Part shown: piece after piece, positions 5,518 through 10,760 of the stretch
Layout: the number at the start of each line of letters is the position of its first letter
Position numbering within the stretch: the stretch's first letter is position 1
Assembly: GCA_910586405.1 (NCBI GenBank)
Contig: CAJUII010000107.1
Span: forward strand, 1-10,760
Source: an uncultured Lachnospiraceae bacterium
GTDB taxonomy: Bacteria; Bacillota; Clostridia; Lachnospirales; Lachnospiraceae
Length of the DNA: 10,760 bases
Direction of reading: 5' to 3'
Notes under the pieces: model-generated
Told to the model about the DNA's origin: nothing
What the model saw: only the letters and a program-made list of their open reading frames with translations
Databases searched by the model: none
Position numbers and translations under genes: made by a program

Positions 5518-6404
5518 AAAACACAGACAATAACAAGCTTTTGTTTTATATCGGGATTCCCGTTATCTTCCTGTTGATAATTTTGCGGTTTGTCATATCT
5601 TATATAAGAAGCGATGGCTTTAACGGTCTTTCCTTAATCCTTCCGATTCAGCTTTTTTGCGTTATCATTTTTGCATTTTGTTCTTCTGTTTTTTTTGCAG
5701 CGTGGGTCTATCAGGATTGTAAAAAGCGGGGAGACGACGCGGTACTATGGTCGATAGTGGTTTTTTTGGTGACACCCTTTATTGGATTGCTGGTTTACTT
5801 TCTGCACCGCTCAGAAATAAAAACGATATGTCCGGCTTGCGGCCATCGTATTTCAGTAAGGGCTAACTATTGTGAAGAATGTGGAACACAAATGAAAAAG
5901 GAAGAAAATATCAATATGGAAAAACAAGGAACGCATCACATGGAATTGATTGTTGCAAATGTAGTGAGTATAGTGCTCATGATCGTATGTCTGATAGGCG
6001 CTGTCATGAAAATAGCCAGTGGAAGTGGTATCAACACAGATGCTGCCTCGCGTGATCGGGTTTGGAATACAGGTATCATTCGCATGAATTATAGTTCTTC
6101 TCGGGACAATGTCTGGAAGCTGGACTTTAGAAGTGCCAGTGACGGATTCGTGAAAGAACAGACTATGACGATTGACGACGCAGACACGCAGGAGCTTTAC
6201 GCAGATATTTCGTGCGGTACAGTGCCGGAGGGCGCTACGCTTGTCTTGTGGCTGGTGCAGGGAGATACCGCCCAATCTGTCGATGTAACAAATCTTTCCG
6301 AACCGCTGGAATACGCGCTGAATGAATTTGAGAATGGAAAAATTCGGATTAGGCTGCAAATCAATGGTGTGGAAAATACGGTTTCGGAAATATATATTCA
6401 ATAG
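5514..6404 (+). CDS. Membrane zinc-ribbon protein with extracytoplasmic C-terminal domain
   Basis: The 296-residue protein has helices at about 9-30, 42-66 and 78-98, a zinc ribbon with C106xxC109 and C120xxC123 (CPACGH then YCEECG), a fourth helix at about 145-166 and a 130-residue polar C-terminal domain. The segment WVYQDCKKRGDDAVLWSIVV resembles the membrane part of PLDc_N-like proteins, which in Firmicutes is often joined to a zinc ribbon. The helix count places the ribbon inside the cell and the C-terminal domain outside. The start ATG overlaps the previous stop (ATGA). It may sense the envelope or modulate the sigma factor. The function is unknown. Confidence 0.8.
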   Translation: MKNTDNNKLLFYIGIPVIFLLIILRFVISYIRSDGFNGLSLILPIQLFCVIIFAFCSSVFFAAWVYQDCKKRGDDAVLWSIVVFLVTPFIGLLVYFLHRSEIKTICPACGHRISVRANYCEECGTQMKKEENINMEKQGTHHMELIVANVVSIVLMIVCLIGAVMKIASGSGINTDAASRDRVWNTGIIRMNYSSSRDNVWKLDFRSASDGFVKEQTMTIDDADTQELYADISCGTVPEGATLVLWLVQGDTAQSVDVTNLSEPLEYALNEFENGKIRIRLQINGVENTVSEIYIQ

Positions 6405-6499
6405 CTAGTACAACGAATATTAAGGAACTGCTAAAGCCGGATAAAGGAATGAGATACTTTTACACGTGGCATAAAAATCCATATGTGAAAATCTAAATC

Positions 6500-6528
6500 T
6501 TGACTTTTCCCAAAAAGTGTGGTTAAAT
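6500..6528 (+). promoter_or_regulatory. Promoter of the T-box-proS transcript
   Basis: TTGACT (6500-6505) and TTAAAT (6523-6528) are 17 bp apart, placing the start near 6535, just upstream of T-box stem I. Bases 6405-6499 hold no gene or clear terminator that I can see. Confidence 0.75.
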
Positions 6529-6534
6529 GATGAA

Positions 6535-6795
6535 AATGCAAAGAACAGAATGAGTAGATATCCAAATCCATCAGAGAGAAGTCGGCTGGTGCGAGACTTT
6601 TGGAAATTGTGTATCGAACCGGTCTGGGAGCAGCAGGAGTCAAAGCTGAGGGTTGTTCAGAAACTTCTGCCGGAAGTCACCGTTATCAGAGACATGCGAG
6701 TGATAGCTTGCAGTGAGTGCAGAGAAATCTGAATTTAGGTGGTAACGCGGATTTATTTCGTCCTAAGTATATTTTGATATACTTGGGACTTTTTT
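6535..6795 (+). promoter_or_regulatory. T-box riboswitch, proline-specific (CCG specifier)
   Basis: All main parts are visible. Stem I has a specifier loop between CAGA/TCTG (6546-6549 with 6623-6626) and GATA/TATC (6557-6560 with 6612-6615). The 5' side carries ATGAGTA and the 3' side GAACCGG, so the specifier is CCG (6619-6621). Distal AGAGAG (6573-6578) and GGTG (6588-6591) elements follow. The T-box core AGGTGGTAACGCGG is at 6737-6750, and its TGGT (6740-6743) would pair with an ACCA tRNA end, as in bacterial tRNA-Pro. Uncharged tRNA-Pro should favour the antiterminator and switch on proS. Confidence 0.93.
6760..6795 (+). terminator. T-box intrinsic terminator
   Basis: GTCCTAAGTATAT (6760-6772) pairs with ATATACTTGGGAC (6777-6789), 13 pairs with one G-U and a 4-base loop, followed by six T. 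The 5' arm is shared with the antiterminator, which forms when uncharged tRNA is bound. Confidence 0.92.
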
Positions 6796-6847
6796 GCGTT
6801 TTGTAATCGTAGGTTGTTTATAGAAACATACAGGAGGAATGAAGCAG

Positions 6848-8572
6848 ATGAAACTAAAAAATTTAGTAAGTCAGCGCTTTAAGGAGCGTCCAGCGGACTG
6901 TCTCATTGACAGCCATGCACTCATGATACGCGGCGGATATATGAAATATGTCGCCAATGGTATCTATTCGGAACTGCCGGCATTGCGCAGAGTGACTTCC
7001 AAAATAGAGGCAATCATCAGGGAGGAAATGAACGCGATTGACGGGCAGGAGGTTTTGTTTCCCATTGTGATGCCGGCAGAGCTTTGGCAGGAATCAGGGC
7101 GTTATGACAGCATTGCAAATGAGCTGGTGCGTTTTCAGGACAGAAATCAGTCCAAATTGGTGCTTGGCATGACACATGAGGAAGCTGCCGTTCATCTGGT
7201 GCGGGAATATGGGCAGTCGTATCAGCAGTACCCTTTTATGATTTATCAAATCCAGCGAAAATTCAGAGATGAGGCCAGACCGCGGGCAGGTATGATTCGG
7301 GTGCGTGAGTTTACGATGAAAGATGCGTATTCGTTTCATACCTCACAGGAGGACTTGGACCAGTACTATCAGAAATGTTATGAAGCATACCAACGCATTT
7401 TTAGACGTGTGGGAATCCCGGAGGTTGTGACCGTCGCATCGGACGCCGGAATGATGGGCGGCAATCTCTCGCACGAGTATATGCTGCTAAACGAGGTGGG
7501 TGAGGACTCCATTGTGTTATGCGCGGAATGTGATTACAGGGCAAATATGGAAGCAGCCGCAAACATTGTGGAGAATGTCTCAAACGGTGCGACTGCGCCG
7601 CTTGAATATGTCGCGACACCGGACTGCAAGACCATTGAGGAGGTCTGCGATTTTTTCAAGACAGATATTTCCGCATCGTGCAAGGCGGTAGTCTATCAGA
7701 AAAATGCGGATAATACGTTTGTGGTGGCATTTGTGCGCGGGGATTATGAAGTGAATGAGACAAAACTGCGCAATCTTGTCGGCGATGAACTGCATGTGGC
7801 GGAAATTACGGCGGATACACCATTAACAGCAGGATATATTGGACCTTATGGGCTTTCCAAACAGGTCGCATATTACTGTGATTTATCCTTAAAAGGAATG
7901 GACAGCCTTGTGGCAGGTGCAAACAGAGAAGGATTTCATCTGAAAGGTCTGAATCTGGAGAGAGATCTTGGAGAGATTGATTATGTCGATCTTGCAAAAG
8001 TGAAGGCGGGCGGCATCTGCCCCTGTTGCAAAAAGCCAGCATTGACCATACAAAGAGGCATTGAGGTTGGGAATATTTTTCAGCTTGGCACGAAGTACAC
8101 CGAGAGTATGCACATGCAGTTTGCGGACAAGGACGGGACGATGCATTATCCAATAATGGGCTGTTATGGAATCGGCATTGGGCGTCTTGCGGCTTCCATA
8201 TGCGAGGCAAGACATGATGAATACGGACCAATCTTTCCGATTAGCATTGCACCATGGGAGGTTCATATTTGCTGTATACGCCCTGATGATCTGGAGACAA
8301 AGAGCGCTGCTGACCACTTGTATGAAGAACTGACGAAACAAAAGGTCGAAGTGCTCTATGACGACAGGGAGGGAGTCCGGGGCGGGCAGATGTTTGCGGA
8401 CGCGGACTTAATCGGCGTGCCGATTCGCGTGATTGTCAGTCCACGAAATTTAAAAGATGAGAAAATTGAAGTTTCGACAAGGGATAAATCGGTTCATGCA
8501 GTTGTGGAGGTTTCTGAGAGTCTGACATATATAATGAAGCTGAGGGAGAGGTTGTATCAGGAGTTGACATAG
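6848..8572 (+). CDS. proS: Prolyl-tRNA synthetase, bacterial type with editing insertion
   Basis: The 574-residue enzyme joins proline to tRNA-Pro in the cytoplasm using ATP. Class II motif 2 is at about 139-160 (FRDEARPRAGMIRVREFTMK), the TxE proline loop is GMTHEE (107-112), and motif 3 is GCYGIGIGRLAAS (438-450). Between motifs 2 and 3 lies the YbaK-like insertion (about 224-395), which in this type removes misacylated alanine. The C-terminal anticodon-binding domain follows. The start is ATG 6848, ten bases after AGGAGG; the ATG at 6839 is one base from that site, and relatives begin MKLKNLV as here. Expression is controlled by the T-box leader. The gene is complete. Whether this is the only proS in the genome cannot be seen. 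Confidence 0.96.
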   Translation: MKLKNLVSQRFKERPADCLIDSHALMIRGGYMKYVANGIYSELPALRRVTSKIEAIIREEMNAIDGQEVLFPIVMPAELWQESGRYDSIANELVRFQDRNQSKLVLGMTHEEAAVHLVREYGQSYQQYPFMIYQIQRKFRDEARPRAGMIRVREFTMKDAYSFHTSQEDLDQYYQKCYEAYQRIFRRVGIPEVVTVASDAGMMGGNLSHEYMLLNEVGEDSIVLCAECDYRANMEAAANIVENVSNGATAPLEYVATPDCKTIEEVCDFFKTDISASCKAVVYQKNADNTFVVAFVRGDYEVNETKLRNLVGDELHVAEITADTPLTAGYIGPYGLSKQVAYYCDLSLKGMDSLVAGANREGFHLKGLNLERDLGEIDYVDLAKVKAGGICPCCKKPALTIQRGIEVGNIFQLGTKYTESMHMQFADKDGTMHYPIMGCYGIGIGRLAASICEARHDEYGPIFPISIAPWEVHICCIRPDDLETKSAADHLYEELTKQKVEVLYDDREGVRGGQMFADADLIGVPIRVIVSPRNLKDEKIEVSTRDKSVHAVVEVSESLTYIMKLRERLYQELT

Positions 8573-8596
8573 GAACATGGAATCTATATCAGTCGA

Positions 8597-8625
8597 TTGT
8601 GGAAGGCGCAGGCTTATGTTATAAT
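8597..8625 (+). promoter_or_regulatory. Promoter of the small basic protein gene
   Basis: TTGTGG (8597-8602) and TATAAT (8620-8625) are 17 bp apart, and the -10 is extended (TGTTATAAT). The start near 8632 leaves a very short 5' UTR that begins at or just before the ribosome site AGGTGA (8633-8638). Confidence 0.65.
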
Positions 8626-8645
8626 ATCTTGTAGGTGATGTAATG

Positions 8646-8885
8646 ATGAGCAGGAGTTATAAGCGAACGCCTGTGATGAAGTGTTGTGGCGACAGCAGGT
8701 ACGGGAAACGGCAGGCAAATAAGAAAGTCCGGCGATCGGACAAAACGGTGCTTTATCAAAGAAAACAATACAGGAAAGTATATGAATCATGGGATATTCG
8801 TGATATGGTTGTATTTTGGTCAAAAAGAGATGCTGTGAAAAGCGGCAGCCTCGATGACTGGAAAAAATGGTGTTACCGTAAATAG
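8646..8885 (+). CDS. Small basic protein of unknown function (MSRSYK-type family)
   Basis: This 79-residue, strongly basic protein opens MSRSYKRTPVMKCCGDSR, followed by KRQANKKVRR and a tryptophan-rich C-terminal half (YESWDIRDMVVFWSK, DDWKKWCYRK). I recognise the general pattern SRSYK-x-P-V-CC-x-KRQANK-RRR as a small family seen in many Firmicutes and their mobile elements, usually left as hypothetical. It has no membrane helix. The basic charge suggests nucleic-acid contact, which is a guess. ATG 8646 is chosen over 8643 because it lies seven rather than four bases after AGGTGA. A promoter and a strong terminator make it a single-gene unit. Confidence 0.75.
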   Translation: MSRSYKRTPVMKCCGDSRYGKRQANKKVRRSDKTVLYQRKQYRKVYESWDIRDMVVFWSKRDAVKSGSLDDWKKWCYRK

Positions 8886-8909
8886 AGCGGACACATAATA
8901 AAAGGACGA

Positions 8910-8959
8910 AAAAATCCAGAAAGAATTAGCAAATGAAAGGTGCTTCTTTCTGGATTTTT
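8910..8959. terminator. Long-stem terminator, probably bidirectional
   Basis: A perfect 16-bp inverted repeat pairs AAAAATCCAGAAAGAA (8910-8925) with its complement (8944-8959) across an 18-base loop. The T run at the 3' end is part of the stem, and an A run flanks the other side, so it can end transcription in both directions. Confidence 0.85.
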
Positions 8960-8990
8960 GTGTTAAGAAAAATAAAAAATAGACGATATA

Positions 8991-9019
8991 TTAGATAGAA
9001 TATCATAAAATGATATACG
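8991..9019 (+). promoter_or_regulatory. Candidate promoter and operator of the BlaI/BlaR-like pair
   Basis: An extended -10 (TGATATACG, hexamer 9014-9019) lies 17 bp after a weak -35 (TTAGAT, 8991-8996). A perfect palindrome, ATATCAT-AAA-ATGATAT (9000-9016), fills the spacer and touches the -10. A repressor bound there would block the polymerase. The canonical BlaI half-sites TACA/TGTA are not present. Confidence 0.45.
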
Positions 9020-9055
9020 TTGCCAATTAATGCAAAACTGTGATATAGGAGGACG

Positions 9056-9475
9056 ATGTTGAAAAAGAAAGATATCTTAAACAAAAGAGAAGAAGAACTG
9101 ATGAACTATCTTTGGGAAATCAAGAAACCTTTGACTGCAAGCGAGATGGCAAAACAACTGGAATCCGATGGCTGGACGAATATCACGCTGTGCAGGACAG
9201 TGCAGTCTTTGTCCGACAACGGCTATCTTGAAGTGGCAGGACTTGAAAAGACTACAAAAACATATGCGAGGAAGCTGGTGCCATCGCTCACAAAGGAAGA
9301 ATACTATTCGTCTGTACTGAGAAACAGGGGAATCAATGAAAACTCTCTGGCAGATCTTACGGCCGCACTGATTGGCGTGAGCAGAAAAAATCCGCGGGAA
9401 AAGGATGCAGAAGTGATTGCCAAGCTGGAAGAAGTCATTGCTTCCCTCAAGGCAGACCAGTTCAAAGATCAATAA
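9056..9475 (+). CDS. BlaI/MecI/CopY-family transcriptional repressor
   Basis: The 139-residue protein has the winged-helix domain of this family (about 8-75: LNKREEELMNYLWE, LTASEMAKQLE, WTNITLCRTVQSLSDNGYL). A dimerising helical C-terminus follows (about 85-135). Such proteins bind palindromic operators as dimers and are removed by proteolysis when a partner membrane protease is activated. The partner gene follows after 9 bases. ATG 9056 is only three bases from AGGAGG; TTG at 9059, six bases away, is an equally good start. The palindrome at 9000-9016 is the likely operator, so the pair probably represses itself. The genes it controls are not identified. Confidence 0.88.
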   Translation: MLKKKDILNKREEELMNYLWEIKKPLTASEMAKQLESDGWTNITLCRTVQSLSDNGYLEVAGLEKTTKTYARKLVPSLTKEEYYSSVLRNRGINENSLADLTAALIGVSRKNPREKDAEVIAKLEEVIASLKADQFKDQ

Positions 9476-9484
9476 GGCAAGCGC

Positions 9485-10612
9485 ATGTGTATTACATTTT
9501 TTTCTGTCTGGATGGCAGTGTTGTGGAGCAGTATTCTTATTTTGATTTTTTATGTGTTAAGAACAAAATATAAATTAATTGAAGTCTGTAGCGTGTCAGG
9601 CGTGATTGTCTTATACTTGTTTTGTATGATACGAATGGCGGTTCCCGTGGAATTTCCATGGACAAAGATCATATTCGGCGGAACACTCTATAACAGAATA
9701 TACTATTTTTTCTGTATCGAACGAAATATAGGAAATAGTATTTCGGTGTTTGATTTGTTGCGTTGGATCTGGTATTTGGGAACAATTCTGATTTTATTGC
9801 ATTATTTGATACAGTATGCGAAGCTTGCCCGTTATTTTGGGGAAATGCCGTTACAAAGAAACAGCAGGGCAGCACAAATCGTAGATACGATATGGAACGG
9901 CAGCAAAAAGCCGGACATACTTCAAACTGCAACAGTCAAAACGCCCTGCTGCTTTGGCATACTGCGTAAAAAGATTATCATACCTGATAAGCGATATACA
10001 GAGGAACAATTAAGGTTTATACTCCTTCACGAGTGTTCCCATCTGAAGAATAACGATATTCTGGTAAAGAATCTGATTAACATATTATGCGCGCTTTATT
10101 GGTGGAATCCTTGTGTATATTTGTTAAAAAAGGATTTGCGTCAGAGTCTGGAAATCCGGTGTGACCTGACGGCAGTACAGCAGCTGGCGCATTCGTCAAA
10201 AGGCGATTATCTGGCGGTCATATTAAGTGAATATAAGGATAGTCTTAAAACAGGAAATGCTACAGGGCTCCATTATGATAATCCGAAGCTGCTCCTTGAA
10301 CGATTTCAATTGGTTGCAAAGGAAAGACGTATTTTTGCAAAGAAAGGAAATATTCTTGCATGGACGATCGCCGGCTTTCTGCTTTTCATTTCGTACTCTT
10401 TCGTTCTTCAGACCGAATATGAAGCGCCGATGGAAGATATAGAAACAGAGCAGAATGCGCATGAAGTGAATCAAAATAATTCGTATTTGATCAAGACGGA
10501 TACTGGGACTTATTTCGTTCACATTCTAAATAAGGATGTAGCGATAAGCGAGGAATTGGCTCAACTGATGATAAAAGACGGTTTTACTGTAATAAATAAA
10601 AGTGAAAAGTAA
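9485..10612 (+). CDS. BlaR1/MecR1-type M56 family membrane metallopeptidase without a penicillin-binding domain
   Basis: The 375-residue protein has helices at about 7-25, 34-53 and 92-112, then a cytoplasmic zinc protease domain with HECSH at 182-186 (zinc ligands H182 and H186, catalytic E183). E223 in SLEIRCD is the likely third ligand. A last helix spans about 288-308, followed by an extracytoplasmic tail of only about 65 residues. True BlaR1 carries a 250-residue beta-lactam sensor there; it is absent. The signal sensed must therefore be something else, possibly a peptide or envelope stress. The start ATG has a weak AAGG seven bases upstream, and coupling to the repressor gene probably drives translation. 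The stop is followed by about 130 bases without a clear gene. Confidence 0.9.
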   Translation: MCITFFSVWMAVLWSSILILIFYVLRTKYKLIEVCSVSGVIVLYLFCMIRMAVPVEFPWTKIIFGGTLYNRIYYFFCIERNIGNSISVFDLLRWIWYLGTILILLHYLIQYAKLARYFGEMPLQRNSRAAQIVDTIWNGSKKPDILQTATVKTPCCFGILRKKIIIPDKRYTEEQLRFILLHECSHLKNNDILVKNLINILCALYWWNPCVYLLKKDLRQSLEIRCDLTAVQQLAHSSKGDYLAVILSEYKDSLKTGNATGLHYDNPKLLLERFQLVAKERRIFAKKGNILAWTIAGFLLFISYSFVLQTEYEAPMEDIETEQNAHEVNQNNSYLIKTDTGTYFVHILNKDVAISEELAQLMIKDGFTVINKSEK

Positions 10613-10743
10613 ACTGTCCTGACAAGGAGGATTCGTATGCAAGATGGATGAAATGACTGCGTTATGGGAAACTTCTATATGAGGAGTAAATATTCTGATT
10701 TTAATAGAGCGTATAAAAAAGGTGAAGGCAGGGAGGTAAGATT
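10613..10743 (+). other. Gap with tiny frames behind a strong ribosome site
   Basis: AAGGAGG at 10624-10630 is followed by ATG (10637), but that frame stops after four codons. Overlapping tiny frames start at 10644 (12 codons) and 10679 (24 codons, ending inside the next gene). No promoter or terminator is clear. It may be a decayed small gene or a leader with upstream frames for the gene at 10744. Confidence 0.4.
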
Positions 10744-10760
10744 ATGGCGATAACAGGAGT
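10744..10760 (+). CDS. Start of a gene cut by the window edge
   Basis: ATG 10744 lies seven bases after GGGAGG, and five codons (MAITG) are visible. The ribosome site is strong, so a real gene probably begins here, downstream of the BlaR-like protease and possibly its target. Nothing can be said about its product. Confidence 0.5.

Noticed and set aside
6517..6732. A 71-codon plus-strand frame upstream of proS
   Set aside because: It lies in the T-box leader; the conserved RNA elements explain the sequence.
7806..8341. Minus-strand frames opposite proS
   Set aside because: They have no start signals and no recognisable protein pattern, and proS is continuous on the other strand.
9020..9049. 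TTGCCA with TATAGG as promoter of the repressor gene
   Set aside because: The -10 would overlap the ribosome site and put the start of transcription at the start codon; the upstream extended -10 at 9014-9019 is more sensible.

Overview
The window looks like a chromosomal accessory stretch from a Gram-positive anaerobe of the Clostridia, most likely Lachnospiraceae. The grounds are near-perfect AGGAGG ribosome sites, TTGACA/TATAAT promoters, intrinsic terminators, a T-box leader in front of prolyl-tRNA synthetase, a holin-like type I toxin, and protein sequences typical of that family. There is no rRNA, tRNA, IS element or CRISPR array.

Left part (1-2100, mostly minus strand). Positions 1-521 hold a type I toxin-antitoxin locus. 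A 43-residue one-helix toxin (224-355, minus) faces a convergent antisense RNA (about 103-233, plus) that ends in an intrinsic terminator overlapping the toxin 3' end. The 55-bp block carrying the toxin promoter occurs twice (1-55 and 430-484), and the last codons of a second toxin remain at 492-521. This looks like a tandem array of cassettes in which one unit has lost its antitoxin. Next come a GNAT acetyltransferase, a possible small ORF and a polytopic membrane protein, all on the minus strand, with an extended -10 promoter at about 1935.

Middle part (2100-6404, plus strand). A radical SAM protein is intact except for a one-base frameshift near 2888, after which its C-terminus continues in another frame. 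An MFS efflux protein follows, with its own promoter and a leader that encodes a 12-residue peptide overlapping a perfect 10-bp stem-loop. Then comes a tightly overlapped three-gene operon: an ECF-type sigma factor, a small two-helix membrane protein and a membrane zinc-ribbon protein with an extracytoplasmic C-terminal domain. A possible ECF-type promoter lies just upstream. This operon is the best candidate for an uncharacterised envelope-sensing system.

Right part (6405-10760, plus strand). A complete T-box leader with a CCG (proline) specifier precedes proS. A small basic protein with its own promoter and a long-stem terminator follows. The window then has a BlaI/MecI-type repressor and a BlaR1-type M56 metallopeptidase lacking a penicillin-binding sensor domain. 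The repressor gene has a palindrome placed between the -35 and -10 of its likely promoter. The last 150 bases hold no clear gene until a start codon at 10744, where a gene runs off the end.

Taken together this is a series of small, separately controlled units: toxin-antitoxin, efflux with a leader, ECF operon, T-box proS and BlaI/BlaR-like. All start choices, promoters and RNA structures were read by eye; no search or folding program was run.
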